Shown here: in pieces, positions 1-9,962 of the stretch
How the letters are laid out: every line of letters starts with the position of its first letter
Position numbering within the stretch: position 1 is the first letter of the stretch
Assembly: GCF_000027225.1 (NCBI RefSeq)
Contig: NC_013892.1
Span: forward strand, 496,001 to 560,000
From: Xenorhabdus bovienii SS-2004
Lineage (GTDB): Bacteria > Pseudomonadota > Gammaproteobacteria > Enterobacterales > Enterobacteriaceae
Length of the DNA: 64,000 nt
Direction of reading: 5' to 3'
The notes under the pieces: generated by a model
Database searches by the model: none
Seen by the model: the letters and a program-made list of their open reading frames with translations, nothing else
What the model was told of the DNA's origin: nothing
Made by a program: the position numbers and the translations under genes

Positions 1-180
1 TCAGTACATACGGAGATAACTCACAACAAATTTTATGATTATCTCTTGATTCTCATCCCTTATTCACTGGATAATCATTCGCCTCAAATTCTCTCTCCAT
101 TTTTTTATCTGAAAAGCCAAACGATTGCGTATTGAAGTGGCTGTACTAATGAGTACAGCACCAATTTTAAGTATCTTACG

Positions 181-196
181 ACGTAATCGTTTTCGT
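181..196 (+). promoter_or_regulatory. PurR operator upstream of ghxP
   Basis: The 16 bases ACGTAATCGTTTTCGT match the PurR consensus ANGCAANCGNTTNCNT with one mismatch. The site lies about 58 bases before the ghxP start. In E. coli the guanine/hypoxanthine permease gene is part of the PurR regulon, so the position supports purine-controlled expression. The match is seen in the sequence; the regulation is inferred. Confidence 0.75.
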
Positions 197-253
197 TAGG
201 CAAAGTGGAGAGATGATAGCGTTAGAAATTCAACATAATGGCAGGGGAAAGAC

Positions 254-1600
254 ATGTCTGGCATGCAGGCACCAACTCAATGCAAACTCGATAAGTATTT
301 TAAGATTACTGAACGCGGAACGACGGTACGTCAGGAAATTTTGGCTGGATTGACGACATTTCTGGCGATGGTGTATTCCGTTATCGTTGTGCCGGGCATG
401 CTGGGGCAAGCCGGATTTCCTCATACAGCGGTCTTTATTTCTGTATGTTTGGTGACGGGTATCGGCTCATTATTGATGGGATTGTGGGTTAACCTGCCGA
501 TGGCAATTGGCTGTGCAATCTCGCTGACCGCATTTACAGCGTTCAGTCTGGTTTTAGGACAGCAGGTGAGTATTCCCGTGGCGCTGGGTGCTGTTTTCCT
601 GATGGGATGCCTGTTTACGGTGATTTCAGTGACGGGGATTCGGTCTTGGATCTTGCGCAATATGCCAATGGGAATTGCTCATGGAACCGGTATTGGTATC
701 GGGCTGTTTCTGCTGCTGATTGCGGCAAATGGTGTGGGGATGGTGATTAAAAATCCTCATGCCGGTTTACCGGTTGCTTTTGGCTCATTGACTGCATTTC
801 CCGTAATAATGACGTTATTAGGTCTGGCGGGGATTATTGGTCTGGAAAGGAAGAAAGTACCCGGTGGTATTTTGTTGGTCATTATCGTTATCTCAATTAT
901 CGGCCTGATTTTTGATCCCGCAGTGAAATATCAAGGATTTTTTAAGCTGCCAACGTTGGGAGAAGATGGGTTGTCTCTGATGTTTAGCATGGATATTGTG
1001 GGAGCTTTGCAGCCTGTAGTGTTGCCGAGTGTCTTGGCATTGGTGATGACAGCGATATTTGATGCGACAGGGACAATTCGAGCCGTAGCAGGGCAAGCTA
1101 ACCTATTGGATAAAGGCGGCCAGATTATCAATGGAGGCAAAGCTCTGACGGCTGATTCCGTAAGCAGTATTTTTGCAGGCGCGATGGGTTCTTCTCCTGC
1201 TGCTGTCTACATTGAATCCGCTGCGGGCACTGCCGCCGGAGGCAAGACGGGCTTAACCGCCGCGGTTGTGGGTATTCTGTTCCTGCTGATTTTATTCCTT
1301 TCTCCGTTGTCGTACCTGGTTCCGGCCTATGCGACAGCCCCTGCTTTGATGTATGTCGGGCTACTGATGCTGAGCAACGTGCGGAAGCTGAATTTCGATG
1401 ATTCTGTCGAAGCTATGTCAGGATTACTGTGTGCGGTGTTTATTGTACTGACTTGTAATATCGTCACCGGCATTATGCTAGGGTTCAGTGCTTTGGTTGT
1501 CGGGCGAGTTTTCTCTGGTGAGTGGCGTAAACTGAATATCGGTACGGTGATCATTGCTATCGTGCTAGTGATATTTTATGCCGGAAATTGGGCTATCTAA
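254..1600 (+). CDS. ghxP: Guanine/hypoxanthine permease GhxP (NCS2, AzgA-like)
   Basis: Inner-membrane proton symporter for guanine and hypoxanthine, feeding purine salvage. The 448 residues are strongly hydrophobic, with about 12 membrane segments, and follow E. coli GhxP (YjcD, 449 residues) almost end to end, including the early [17 protein letters not shown] stretch and the [14 protein letters not shown] segment near residues 320-335 that marks the AzgA-like branch of NCS2. The ATG at 254 is preceded by a purine-rich GGGGAAAG. A PurR box lies just upstream. The next gene, yjcE, is co-oriented but 262 bases away. GhxQ, the close paralogue, cannot be fully excluded on specificity. Confidence 0.9.
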   Translation: MSGMQAPTQCKLDKYFKITERGTTVRQEILAGLTTFLAMVYSVIVVPGMLGQAGFPHTAVFISVCLVTGIGSLLMGLWVNLPMAIGCAISLTAFTAFSLVLGQQVSIPVALGAVFLMGCLFTVISVTGIRSWILRNMPMGIAHGTGIGIGLFLLLIAANGVGMVIKNPHAGLPVAFGSLTAFPVIMTLLGLAGIIGLERKKVPGGILLVIIVISIIGLIFDPAVKYQGFFKLPTLGEDGLSLMFSMDIVGALQPVVLPSVLALVMTAIFDATGTIRAVAGQANLLDKGGQIINGGKALTADSVSSIFAGAMGSSPAAVYIESAAGTAAGGKTGLTAAVVGILFLLILFLSPLSYLVPAYATAPALMYVGLLMLSNVRKLNFDDSVEAMSGLLCAVFIVLTCNIVTGIMLGFSALVVGRVFSGEWRKLNIGTVIIAIVLVIFYAGNWAI

Positions 1601-1611
1601 ATAAGAAAATC

Positions 1612-1638
1612 ATGCGCAGCCGGTCAGGGTTTGCGCAT
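1612..1638 (+). terminator. Weak hairpin downstream of ghxP
   Basis: ATGCGCA and TGCGCAT form a 7-bp perfect stem around a 13-base loop shortly after the ghxP stop. There is no clear U-run after it, so a terminator role is only tentative. Confidence 0.3.
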
Positions 1639-1862
1639 ACTTCCTCCTGTCGGATAAATTTTAAAACGTGTTAATTTTTCAGCACACTCCCGCCGATAAG
1701 TATAAAATAGACTAATGACTTACTGATCATTGATTCACAATGTGATTGTTTTTTGATTTTCTTTAATAACTTTAATATTTATGGTTATTACGGCTGTTAT
1801 TAGAGTGAAAAAAAAGTCACAATCTCTTCACCGACGGATTTTTGGCAATTTGTAAGGGTAAT

Positions 1863-3512
1863 ATGGAAATATTTTTTACTATCTTGATCTTGATTTTGGT
1901 GGTGTCAGTTTCAGGTGTTCTTACTAAAATGATCCCGTTCCGCATTCCCTTGCCGATAGTGCAAATAGCTATGGGAGCACTACTGGCTTGGCCTCATTTT
2001 GGTTTACACGTTACTTTCGATCCTGAATTATTCCTCGTTTTACTTATCCCTCCTTTATTATTTGTTGATGGCTGGAAAACACCGACCAGAGAATTTTTTC
2101 AACATGGGCGTGAAATAGTCATTCTGGTTTTATTCTTGGTATTAGTGACGGTTGTCGGTATTGGCTACTTGATTTACTGGTTGCTGCCGGGTATTCCTCT
2201 TATTGCTGCTTTTGCTCTGGCTGCGGTGCTGTCACCAACTGATGCGGTTGCGTTGTCATCAATTGTTGGAAAAGGGCGCATCCCGAAAAACATGATGAGT
2301 GTGCTGGAAGGTGAAGCGTTGATGAACGATGCTTCTGGTCTGGTTGCACTGAAGTTTGCCGTGGCAATTGCCATGGGAACGATGGTATTTACGGTCACTG
2401 GCGCCACAATAGAGTTTTTCAAAGTTGCGATTGGTGGTCTGCTGTCCGGTATTGCCATTACATGGCTGTACAGTAAATCGTTGCGATTGATGAGCCGCTG
2501 GAGTGGCGATGATCCAGCAACTCAAATCATGTTTATGATGCTGCTGCCATTCGCTTCCTACATGATTGCTGAACATATCGGCGTATCGGGTATTTTAGCT
2601 GCGGTGGCTGCGGGTATGACTATCAGTAAATCTGGCGTAATCCGCAATGCACCTCTGGCTATGCGACTGCGTGCCGATAACGTATGGGGAATGCTGGCCT
2701 TTGTCTTTAACGGCCTTGTATTTGTCATGCTGGGGCTACAATTGCCGGGTATCTGGGAAACGTCTGTCGAGCAGGCTGAACTTGATCCGCAAGTTGAAAC
2801 GTGGATGCTGTTTGCTGCGGTTGGCATCATTTATGTGGCGTTGGTATTGCTGCGGTTCTGTTGGTTATGGTTGATGAAAAATGCCAGCAAGGTGTTAATG
2901 AAGAAAAAACCGCTGGAATTTGCTTCTTACACTATGCGTGAATTGTGTCTGGCGTCGCTTGCGGGTGTACGTGGTGCGATTACGCTTGCGGGTGCGTTAT
3001 CTGTCCCGCTTTTCTTGCCGGATGGAGATCCATTCCCAGCGCGTTATCAGTTGATTTTCATCGCAGCGGGCGTGATCCTGTTCTCCCTGTTTGTCGGTGT
3101 TGTTGTCCTGCCACTGTTGCTGCGTGGTATGAAAGTGGGAGATAAGCAGGCGGATATCAATGAAATCAGAATGGCGAAAGCAGCAATGGCTGAAGTTGCG
3201 ATTGTCAGTATGAATAAAATGGAAGAGCGCTTGTCTGCCAGCACCGAAGAAAAACTGGATGCAGAGGTAGTGAGTGAAATTGCTTCCCGAGTCACGGGTT
3301 ATTTGCGGCGTCGTACCGTGGGTAAAGATGAAATCGAACATAACTTGCTGGTTGAGGAGTTGGAACGACGTTTCCGTTTGACGGCATTAAGGGCCGAAAG
3401 GGGAGAGCTGTATCATCTACGTGCAACCCGTAAGATTAGTAATGAAACACTCCAAACGCTGCTGCATGATTTGGATTTGCTTGAAGCATTACTTGTGGTT
3501 AAAGATCAATAA
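1863..3512 (+). CDS. yjcE: Na+/H+ antiporter YjcE (CPA1 family)
   Basis: Monovalent cation/proton antiporter of the inner membrane, contributing to pH and sodium homeostasis. The 549-residue product is colinear with E. coli YjcE (MEIFFTIL start, DLDLLEALL near the end). It has an N-terminal half of about 12 transmembrane segments. The CPA1 ion-binding Asn-Asp pair sits in GEALMNDASGLV near residues 154-155. A charged, probably cytoplasmic tail rich in coiled-coil-like sequence runs from about residue 410. A TTG codon 21 bases upstream is in frame, but the ATG at 1863 has AAGGGT directly before it and matches the E. coli N-terminus. The next gene begins three bases after the stop, suggesting cotranscription. 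Confidence 0.9.
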   Translation: MEIFFTILILILVVSVSGVLTKMIPFRIPLPIVQIAMGALLAWPHFGLHVTFDPELFLVLLIPPLLFVDGWKTPTREFFQHGREIVILVLFLVLVTVVGIGYLIYWLLPGIPLIAAFALAAVLSPTDAVALSSIVGKGRIPKNMMSVLEGEALMNDASGLVALKFAVAIAMGTMVFTVTGATIEFFKVAIGGLLSGIAITWLYSKSLRLMSRWSGDDPATQIMFMMLLPFASYMIAEHIGVSGILAAVAAGMTISKSGVIRNAPLAMRLRADNVWGMLAFVFNGLVFVMLGLQLPGIWETSVEQAELDPQVETWMLFAAVGIIYVALVLLRFCWLWLMKNASKVLMKKKPLEFASYTMRELCLASLAGVRGAITLAGALSVPLFLPDGDPFPARYQLIFIAAGVILFSLFVGVVVLPLLLRGMKVGDKQADINEIRMAKAAMAEVAIVSMNKMEERLSASTEEKLDAEVVSEIASRVTGYLRRRTVGKDEIEHNLLVEELERRFRLTALRAERGELYHLRATRKISNETLQTLLHDLDLLEALLVVKDQ

Positions 3513-3515
3513 ATT

Positions 3516-4415
3516 ATGTGGCTGTTAACGATCACAACTTTTTTGTGGGCTGCCTCATTCAGCCTGATTGGTGCTTACCTTGCTGGTCAGGTTGATAGCT
3601 GGTTTTCCGTGTTTATCAGAGTTGTGCTGGCGGCCTTGGTATTCCTGCCGTTTTTGCGCTGGCGTGGGTTATCGCTGAAAGTGATCTCATTGTATATGGT
3701 CGTGGGAGCCTGTCAGCTTGGCGTGATGTATTTGTTTGTATTTCATGCCTACCACTACTTGACTGTCGCTGAATTTTTGCTGTTTACGGTGATGACTCCG
3801 CTGTATGTCACACTGATATATGATGTGATGGGACGTCAGCGATTGCGTTGGGGCTATGCGATGAGTTCTTTGCTGGCAGTGGCTGGCGCAGCGATTATCC
3901 GTTATGACCGATTGAGCGAATCTTTTTGGATTGGTTTGATACTGGTGCAGTTGGCGAATATTTTCTTTGCGATAGGTCAGGTTGGCTATAAGCGTTTGAT
4001 GGAAGTGTATCCGATACCGCAGCGGGTCGCGTTTTCGTGGTTCTATCTGGGGGCTTGTGTGGTCGCAACCATTGGTTGGCTGCTGTTTGGTGATCCATAT
4101 AAATTGCCGACAACACAATTACAATGGGGCGTCCTGATCTGGTTAGGTGCAGGCGCTTCTGGCATTGGTTATTTTATGTGGAACTATGGCGCAACCCAAG
4201 TGGATACCGGAACACTGGCGATTATGAATAATATGCTGGTTCCGGCCGGGTTGTTGGTCAATTTTTTAATTTGGCAGCAGCATCCTGATTGGCTGGGTTT
4301 TACCATAGGAAGCAGCCTGATTGTTGCATCTCTTTGGGTGCATCACCGTTGGATATTGAAACCCGTTTTACAAACGGCAAATTGTCCACCGCGTGCTGGC
4401 GCGCAGAACGAATAA
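3516..4415 (+). CDS. yigM: EamA/DMT-family transporter, YigM-like
   Basis: Ten-helix drug/metabolite-superfamily (EamA) inner-membrane protein of 299 residues, made of two duplicated five-helix halves. E. coli YigM has the same length, sits next to metR and takes up biotin; the shared position and size make this the likely ortholog, so biotin or a related carboxylate is the likely substrate (inference). The start lies 3 bases after the yjcE stop with little room for its own promoter, so it is probably read through from yjcE. Its last 116 bases overlap the end of the convergent metR gene. The C-terminal tail after the last helix is hydrophilic and carries the overlap. Confidence 0.7.
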   Translation: MWLLTITTFLWAASFSLIGAYLAGQVDSWFSVFIRVVLAALVFLPFLRWRGLSLKVISLYMVVGACQLGVMYLFVFHAYHYLTVAEFLLFTVMTPLYVTLIYDVMGRQRLRWGYAMSSLLAVAGAAIIRYDRLSESFWIGLILVQLANIFFAIGQVGYKRLMEVYPIPQRVAFSWFYLGACVVATIGWLLFGDPYKLPTTQLQWGVLIWLGAGASGIGYFMWNYGATQVDTGTLAIMNNMLVPAGLLVNFLIWQQHPDWLGFTIGSSLIVASLWVHHRWILKPVLQTANCPPRAGAQNE

Positions 4416-5256
4416 ATGTATTAATGGCAGGTTGGTGCTGTTCTCCTTCTCGGCAGGCAGCATACAATCTGCTCCATAATCCTTCTCCCAACGTTTTTGT
4501 CACAACCAGCCCCTGCCTTTCGAATGTTTCTACTGCCCAATGGGGTAATGCAGCAATGCCTAAGCGAGCAGCCACCATCTGGATCAGTAACAGAGTATTA
4601 TCGACGCTTTTTAATGTCGGGGTAACACCTGCTGGCTGGAGGAACCGCCGCCAGATATCAAACCGTTGGCGCTGGACGGGATAAATCAGCAGCGTTTCGG
4701 GAGCGAGATCTTGTGGATAGATATCGCGTTTATTTGCTAATGGGTGATCCGGAGCAAGCACGAGTTTCACTTCATAGTCAAACAGCGACGTATAGTTCAG
4801 CTTGCTGTCTGCAATAATATCTGAGGTCAGTACAATATCCAGTTCCCGCTGTTGCAGTGCAGGCTGCGGATCAAACGTCACACCGGATTTAAAATCCACA
4901 CTAACCTGCGGCCAGCTTTCACTAAAACGCTTCAGTGCTGGCGTCAGCCACTGAATACAGCTATGGCATTCAATGGCAATGCGCAGATTAATTTCTTCCG
5001 GTTCACTGCATTCACGCAGGGAAGCCGTCACCAGAGGGAGTACCTTCCCCGCCAGTTTTAACAGCACTTCCCCTTGAGGCGTAAGGCGCAATGGCTGGCT
5101 TTTGCGAATGAAGAGTTTGAATCCCAGCCGATGCTCTAGTTCACTGAACTGATGAGAAAGAGCAGATTGCGTCTGATGCAGATGATTTGCAGCCGCAGCC
5201 AATGAACCGCAATGACTCAATGCCTGTAGTGTTTTTAAATGTTTTATTTCGATCAT
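4300..5256 (-). CDS. metR: LysR-type transcriptional activator MetR
   Basis: Homocysteine-responsive LysR regulator that activates metE and other methionine genes. The 318-residue product has the N-terminal winged helix-turn-helix (about residues 1-60, with [13 protein letters not shown] as the recognition region). A co-inducer-binding domain follows, with long stretches identical to E. coli MetR (317 residues), for example [14 protein letters not shown] and [15 protein letters not shown]. It is divergent from metE, with 107 bases between the starts that hold MetR and MetJ sites. The 3' end runs 116 bases into the convergent yigM gene; the last 25 or so residues differ from E. coli MetR, which may reflect this overlap. 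Confidence 0.95.
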   Translation of the reverse strand: MIEIKHLKTLQALSHCGSLAAAANHLHQTQSALSHQFSELEHRLGFKLFIRKSQPLRLTPQGEVLLKLAGKVLPLVTASLRECSEPEEINLRIAIECHSCIQWLTPALKRFSESWPQVSVDFKSGVTFDPQPALQQRELDIVLTSDIIADSKLNYTSLFDYEVKLVLAPDHPLANKRDIYPQDLAPETLLIYPVQRQRFDIWRRFLQPAGVTPTLKSVDNTLLLIQMVAARLGIAALPHWAVETFERQGLVVTKTLGEGLWSRLYAACREGEQHQPAINTFIRSARQHAVDNLPFVKRVSISNGDAPKEMQQSGCFLW

Positions 5257-5268
5257 GAAAAACCTTCA
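5256..5268. promoter_or_regulatory. MetR binding site in the metR-metE intergenic region
   Basis: TGAAAAACCTTCA is an exact TGAA-N5-TTCA MetR dyad. It touches the first base of the metR start codon, so it is placed for autoregulation of metR and activation of metE from about 95 bases upstream of its start codon. Confidence 0.75.
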
Positions 5269-5320
5269 AGTTGATGATGAATAATTTGCGCTTGTGGTTT
5301 ATACAGTACCTGTTGATTAT

Positions 5321-5344
5321 AGAAGTGTAAACATCTAGACGGCT
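5321..5344 (+). promoter_or_regulatory. Three tandem MetJ boxes before metE
   Basis: Three directly adjacent 8-mers, AGAAGTGT, AAACATCT and AGACGGCT, match the met box AGACGTCT at 6, 6 and 7 of 8 positions. MetJ with S-adenosylmethionine binds tandem met boxes cooperatively. The array ends 19 bases before the metE start codon, so it would block promoter access or early transcription. Confidence 0.75.
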
Positions 5345-5363
5345 AAAATTTGCGGGTGACGAC

Positions 5364-7658
5364 ATGACAGTTTTGAATCATACATTAGGTTTTCCACGTA
5401 TCGGCTTGAAAAGAGAGCTAAAAAAGGCGCAAGAAAATTATTGGGCAGGCAAGATTTCTCAACAGGAATTGCTGGAAACAGGTCGTGAATTACGTGCACG
5501 TCACTGGCAACAGCAAAAAGAGGCGGGAGTTGATTTAGTTCCGGTAGGTGATTTTGCTTGGTATGACCAAGTATTGACGACTAACTTGCTATTGGGCAAC
5601 GTGCCACCACGTCATCAGAATGAAGATGGTAGCATTGATCTGGATACGCTGTTTCGTATTGGCCGCGGTCGAGCTCCAACAGGCACACCAGCGGCTGCTT
5701 CTGAAATGACTAAATGGTTCAATACAAATTATCACTATATCGTACCTGAATTTCAGCAGGGGCAAGAATTTAAATTGACCTGGACTCAATTACTGGATGA
5801 AGTGGATGAAGCACTGGCATTGGGACACAAAGTCAAACCTGTTCTACTGGGGCCTGTAACTTATTTATGGCTCGGCAAGGTGAAAGGTAAAGCCTTCGAC
5901 CGCCTCTCCCTGTTAACGGATATTCTTCCTGTCTATCAGCAAGTATTAGCAGAATTGGCAAAACGGGGCATCGAATGGGTGCAGATTGATGAGCCGGCAC
6001 TGGTACTGGAACTACCGAAGGAATGGCTGGAGGCTTTCTCGACGGCTTATCAGGCGCTGCAAGGACAGGCTAAATTACTGCTGACAACGTATTTCGATAG
6101 CATCAGCCATAATCTGGCGACGATCAAATCACTGCCAGTACAAGGGCTGCATGTCGACTTAGTTGCAGGGAAGGATTCCCTTGATGAATTGAATAAATCT
6201 CTGCCGGAAACGTGGTTGCTTTCATTGGGGGTTATCAATGGGCGCAACGTCTGGCGAGCAGATTTGAGTGCTAAATACCAGCTTGTGGCATCGCTGGCAG
6301 GCAAGCGTGATATTTGGATCGGCACGTCCTGTTCATTGCTGCACAGCCCGATTGACCTGAACGATGAAACCGGGCTGGATGAAGAAGTTAAAAGCTGGTT
6401 TGCCTTTGCATTACAGAAATGCGCAGAGCTGTCTTTGCTGGCACAGGCACTGAATGCACCGGAAGGCAGCAAACAGGCTGAACTGGATGCTTACAGTGCG
6501 CCAATCCGTGCACGCCGTAGTTCCACAAGGGTGAACAATCCGACGGTGACTGAGCGCATCACGGCGATCAAACCACAGGATAGCGAGCGTAATCTGGTTT
6601 ATCCAGAACGAGCCAAACTCCAGCGTGAACGTTACAATTTACCGTTGTGGCCGACCACAACTATCGGATCATTCCCACAAACAACGGAAATTCGTAGCCT
6701 GCGTCTGGATTTCAAAAAAGGTCGTGTGGATAACACGCATTATCGCACCAATATTTCTGAACATATTAAGCAGGCGATCAATGAACAGGAAAATCTGGGA
6801 CTGGATGTGCTGGTGCATGGTGAAGCCGAACGTAACGACATGGTCGAGTATTTCGGTGAACATTTTGATGGTTATGTCTTTACCCAAAATGGCTGGGTAC
6901 AAAGCTACGGTTCCCGTTGTGTTAAGCCGCCAGTAATCATTGGCGATATCAGCCGTCCGGAAGCCATTACTGTAAATTGGGCAACATATGCACAATCCCT
7001 GACAGATAAGCCTGTCAAAGGAATGTTAACAGGGCCGGTGACTATCCTCTGCTGGTCATTCCCAAGGGAAGATATTAGCCGCGAAACGATTGCTAAACAG
7101 ATTGCACTGGCCTTGCGTGATGAAGTTGATGATTTACAAAAAGCAGGTATTGGTATCATTCAGATTGATGAACCAGCACTGCGTGAAGGTTTGCCGCTGC
7201 GTAGGGAAGAATGGCAGGAATATCTGGAATGGGCGGTGGATGCTTTCAAACTGAGTGCCGCGATTGCGGAGGATGATACTCAGATCCATACCCATATGTG
7301 TTATTGCGAGTTCAATGACATCATGCTTTCCATTGCAGCACTGGATGCGGATGTGATCACCATTGAAACGTCTCGTTCAGATATGGAATTGTTGGATTCA
7401 TTTGAAGATTTTTCATATCCGAATGAGATTGGGCCTGGTGTGTATGATATCCACTCACCTAACGTGCCTAGTGTCGAATGGATTGAAGCGTTGCTGCGTA
7501 AAGCGGCTGACCGTATCCCAGTGGAACGTCTGTGGGTTAACCCGGATTGCGGCCTCAAAACCCGTGGCTGGACTGAAACCCGTCAGGCACTGGCGAACAT
7601 GGTCGAAGCGGCGAAACGTCTGCGTGCTTCCGTGAACAATACTTCCGTAAATAACTAA
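5364..7658 (+). CDS. metE: Cobalamin-independent methionine synthase MetE
   Basis: Transfers the methyl group from 5-methyltetrahydropteroyltri-L-glutamate to homocysteine, the last step of methionine synthesis without B12. The 764 residues form the usual two-barrel enzyme (E. coli 753). The N-terminal half contains the early LGFPRIG motif. The C-terminal catalytic half has zinc ligands in HTHMCYCEF (His and Cys) and [11 protein letters not shown] (Cys), and substrate-binding [13 protein letters not shown]. The gene is divergent from metR and preceded by MetR and MetJ sites. E. coli has ysgA between metE and udp; here that gene is missing and about 560 bases without a substantial gene follow. 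Confidence 0.97.
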   Translation: MTVLNHTLGFPRIGLKRELKKAQENYWAGKISQQELLETGRELRARHWQQQKEAGVDLVPVGDFAWYDQVLTTNLLLGNVPPRHQNEDGSIDLDTLFRIGRGRAPTGTPAAASEMTKWFNTNYHYIVPEFQQGQEFKLTWTQLLDEVDEALALGHKVKPVLLGPVTYLWLGKVKGKAFDRLSLLTDILPVYQQVLAELAKRGIEWVQIDEPALVLELPKEWLEAFSTAYQALQGQAKLLLTTYFDSISHNLATIKSLPVQGLHVDLVAGKDSLDELNKSLPETWLLSLGVINGRNVWRADLSAKYQLVASLAGKRDIWIGTSCSLLHSPIDLNDETGLDEEVKSWFAFALQKCAELSLLAQALNAPEGSKQAELDAYSAPIRARRSSTRVNNPTVTERITAIKPQDSERNLVYPERAKLQRERYNLPLWPTTTIGSFPQTTEIRSLRLDFKKGRVDNTHYRTNISEHIKQAINEQENLGLDVLVHGEAERNDMVEYFGEHFDGYVFTQNGWVQSYGSRCVKPPVIIGDISRPEAITVNWATYAQSLTDKPVKGMLTGPVTILCWSFPREDISRETIAKQIALALRDEVDDLQKAGIGIIQIDEPALREGLPLRREEWQEYLEWAVDAFKLSAAIAEDDTQIHTHMCYCEFNDIMLSIAALDADVITIETSRSDMELLDSFEDFSYPNEIGPGVYDIHSPNVPSVEWIEALLRKAADRIPVERLWVNPDCGLKTRGWTETRQALANMVEAAKRLRASVNNTSVNN

Positions 7659-7667
7659 ACTGAAGAA

Positions 7668-7699
7668 CGCCCGCTACAGCAAATAAAATGTGGCGGGCG
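7668..7699 (+). terminator. Hairpin terminator after metE
   Basis: An 11-bp stem with one G-U pair (CGCCCGCTACA with TGTGGCGGGCG) closes a 10-base loop 10 bases after the metE stop. It is followed by an A/T-rich stretch rather than a pure U-run, so efficiency is uncertain. Confidence 0.6.
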
Positions 7700-7705
7700 A
7701 AAAAA

Positions 7706-7791
7706 TTATTTCCCCAATATCTCCTGAGCCGATCCACGAATGGATTGTGCTACCCACTCAGCATATTGATGATTTGATCAAAAAAGCCCAT
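7706..7791 (-). other. Possible small peptide gene or frameshifted remnant
   Basis: An ATG at 7791 on the minus strand has a good GGGAG ribosome-binding site. It encodes MGFFDQIINMLSG and then stops at 7750. A neighbouring frame through the same DNA continues with WVAQSIRGSAQEILGK and ends at a TAA at 7706-7708, just before the hairpin at 7668-7699. Together these look like a peptide of about 30 residues broken by one indel, or a genuine 13-residue peptide. The rest of the metE-udp gap (7792-8079) holds no other coding signal that I can see. Confidence 0.25.
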
Positions 7792-8079
7792 CGTAACTCC
7801 CTTCTTGTTGATGATTTATTGGTTTGACCACATAAAGCACTTGCTTAGATGCATTAATAAGCATAAAGCAATAGTCATGTTATTAAATAAAGATAGATGC
7901 AATATGTAATTATTACATTTGCATAATATTGCAGATCCACCCCACTTTTGCGGGATTAAAACAGAATATGGCGGGTTATACCGAGGTTTTGCCGTTTGAT
8001 GCTTGTTGACTCTGTGACGGAGTAATAAGTATTGGCCTTATTTGAATCTTATACTCAGTCCGTCATTTTGGATTATGAA

Positions 8080-8095
8080 TGTGATTTTTATCACA
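8080..8095 (+). promoter_or_regulatory. CRP site upstream of udp
   Basis: TGTGATTTTTATCACA is a perfect TGTGA-N6-TCACA CRP site, centred about 131 bases before the udp start codon. In E. coli udp is activated by cAMP-CRP bound at two sites that flank CytR; the pair seen here has the same arrangement. Confidence 0.8.
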
Positions 8096-8132
8096 AAATT
8101 ATGTATGTGTTTCTTTATCTTTATCAATTAAA

Positions 8133-8148
8133 GATGATTTTTATCACT
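8133..8148 (+). promoter_or_regulatory. Second CRP-like site upstream of udp
   Basis: GATGATTTTTATCACT shares the right half and spacer with the perfect CRP site 53 bases upstream; its left half is degenerate. The 53-base spacing (about five helical turns) would leave room for CytR between two CRP dimers, as known for E. coli udp. Confidence 0.6.
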
Positions 8149-8218
8149 AAAAAGTGTCAGATTAGGCACTAAATTTAGGTATCCCTGTTTTTGAATTATT
8201 TCCGTTGAGGAGCTCGAT

Positions 8219-8974
8219 ATGTCTGATGTATTTCATTTAGGTATCACCAAAAGCGATCTGCAAGGAGCGACTTTGGCTATTGTTCCAGGCGATCCCAACC
8301 GTGTTGAAAAAATTGCAAAATTGATGGATAACCCTGTTCATCTGGCTTCTCATCGTGAATTTACGACATGGCGCGCAGAAATTGACGGAAAGCCCGTGGT
8401 TGTCTGCTCCACGGGTATCGGTGGCCCTTCAACGTCAATTGCTGTAGAAGAATTGGCGCAATTGGGGGTGAGTACTTTCCTGCGGATCGGGACAACCGGT
8501 GCGATCCAGCCGCACATTAATGTGGGTGATGTATTGGTCACGACAGCGGCAGTTCGTCTGGATGGGGCTAGCCTGCACTTCGCACCAATGGAATTCCCGG
8601 CGGTGGCTGATTTTGAATGTACCAACGCACTGTATGCAGCGGCAAAAGCATCAGGATCGGCCACCCACGTTGGTATAACGGCTTCTTCCGATACGTTCTA
8701 TCCGGGGCAGGAGCGTTACGATACATACTCTGGTCGTGTCGTCCGCCGTTTTCAAGGCTCCATGCAAGAGTGGCAGCAAATGGGGGTGATGAATTATGAA
8801 ATGGAATCAGCCACTTTGCTGACGATGTGTGCAAGTCAGGGGCTGCGCGCTGGTATGGTGGCAGGGGTGATCGTCAACCGGACGCAACAGGAAATTCCAG
8901 ATGTGGAACTGTTGAAAAAAACCGAAAGCAACGCTTTGGGAATCGTAGTTGATGCCGCCCGCCGTTTGCTGTAA
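8219..8974 (+). CDS. udp: Uridine phosphorylase
   Basis: Cytoplasmic hexameric enzyme that splits uridine with phosphate to uracil and ribose-1-phosphate (pyrimidine salvage). The 251 residues (E. coli 253) show the nucleoside phosphorylase family features: [11 protein letters not shown] near the N-terminus for phosphate binding, [16 protein letters not shown] in the active site, GTTGAIQ, and the nucleoside-binding [11 protein letters not shown] near residues 195-205. GAGG lies at a good distance before the ATG. Two CRP sites upstream point to catabolite control. In E. coli rmuC follows directly; here a phosphatase and a DedA gene intervene. Confidence 0.95.
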   Translation: MSDVFHLGITKSDLQGATLAIVPGDPNRVEKIAKLMDNPVHLASHREFTTWRAEIDGKPVVVCSTGIGGPSTSIAVEELAQLGVSTFLRIGTTGAIQPHINVGDVLVTTAAVRLDGASLHFAPMEFPAVADFECTNALYAAAKASGSATHVGITASSDTFYPGQERYDTYSGRVVRRFQGSMQEWQQMGVMNYEMESATLLTMCASQGLRAGMVAGVIVNRTQQEIPDVELLKKTESNALGIVVDAARRLL

Positions 8975-8989
8975 TCGCTTTCATTAAGG

Positions 8990-9005
8990 GCCAGAACACT
9001 CTGGC
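8990..9005 (+). terminator. Short hairpin after udp
   Basis: GCCAGA, a four-base loop and TCTGGC form a 6-bp stem 15 bases after the udp stop, followed by a pyrimidine-rich stretch (TCGATCTTTCT). It is a plausible but weak terminator. Confidence 0.5.
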
Positions 9006-9102
9006 TCGATCTTTCTGCTTATCTTTCTTTCATTCTAAAATCTGATAATGTCATAACGCTTTTTATCAATAACGATCTATTTAAATCATAACAAGAGTAA
9101 CT

Positions 9103-9885
9103 ATGACCACAACATTGCTATCCCATCCTTCATTACTCCCCTTACATGGTGGCATTAACTTCCGTGATTTCGGTAATAAGACGCTGCATAATGGTGCAAA
9201 AATTAAATCAGGGCTGTTATTCCGCTCTGGCTCTTTGGACATGTTGACTGAAAATGATCAGACTTTTTTGATGAGCAAAAACCTTTTCCAGATCATTGAT
9301 TATCGTGATAGCAGCGAAATTGAGGATAAACCAGATCGAGTGTGGCGTGGGGCGAATTATCATCATGCTCCGGCCAATCCACTCTCTAAGGAAGTTGATG
9401 CCAATCTGGAAAAATTGGGTCAGGAACGTCTGGAGCAGTTTGATGAACGAGCATTCATGCTGCGTTTATACGAATTATTGCCAATCAGCAATCCTGCTTA
9501 CAAAAAGCTGGCTAATCTATTGGTGCAACCAGAGAAAGGCGGAATTTTACAGCATTGCGCAGTGGGTAAAGACAGAACTGGCGTTGGATCTGCGCTGGTG
9601 CTGTTTGCTCTGGGAGCAGATTTGGATACGGTAATGGAAGACTATTTAGTCACCAACGTTACGCTGGCACCGTATCGGGAATATCTCTTGAATGAACATG
9701 CAAAAGTCATGAGTGACCGTGTGATTGAAAAATTTGCTTATGTTTATTCAGTGCAGGAAGAGTTTTTACTAACGGCCTTAAATAGTATTAACCAGCATTA
9801 TGGCAGTGTGGATATCTGGCTGGAAAAAGATATCGGGCTGGATATGACAGCACGTGAAAAATTACAAAGTTATTTTCTTGAATAA
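9103..9885 (+). CDS. Tyrosine-protein phosphatase family protein
   Basis: Cytoplasmic protein of 260 residues with the cysteine-phosphatase signature HCAVGKDRTG at about residues 151-160; Cys152 would be the nucleophile and Arg158 the phosphate-binding residue (CX5R). The N-terminal NFRDFG motif is typical of the LipA/MptpB-like bacterial dual-specificity phosphatases that act on phosphotyrosine and sometimes phosphoinositides. No signal peptide is visible. It sits alone between udp and a DedA gene, a position with no counterpart in E. coli. The substrate cannot be inferred from the sequence. Confidence 0.8.
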   Translation: MTTTLLSHPSLLPLHGGINFRDFGNKTLHNGAKIKSGLLFRSGSLDMLTENDQTFLMSKNLFQIIDYRDSSEIEDKPDRVWRGANYHHAPANPLSKEVDANLEKLGQERLEQFDERAFMLRLYELLPISNPAYKKLANLLVQPEKGGILQHCAVGKDRTGVGSALVLFALGADLDTVMEDYLVTNVTLAPYREYLLNEHAKVMSDRVIEKFAYVYSVQEEFLLTALNSINQHYGSVDIWLEKDIGLDMTAREKLQSYFLE

Positions 9886-9962
9886 AAATACTGAGTTAGC
9901 ATTGGTTTATATATCAGGTGCTAACTTGGTACATCTGATGAATTGATACAGGAACAGCTAAT

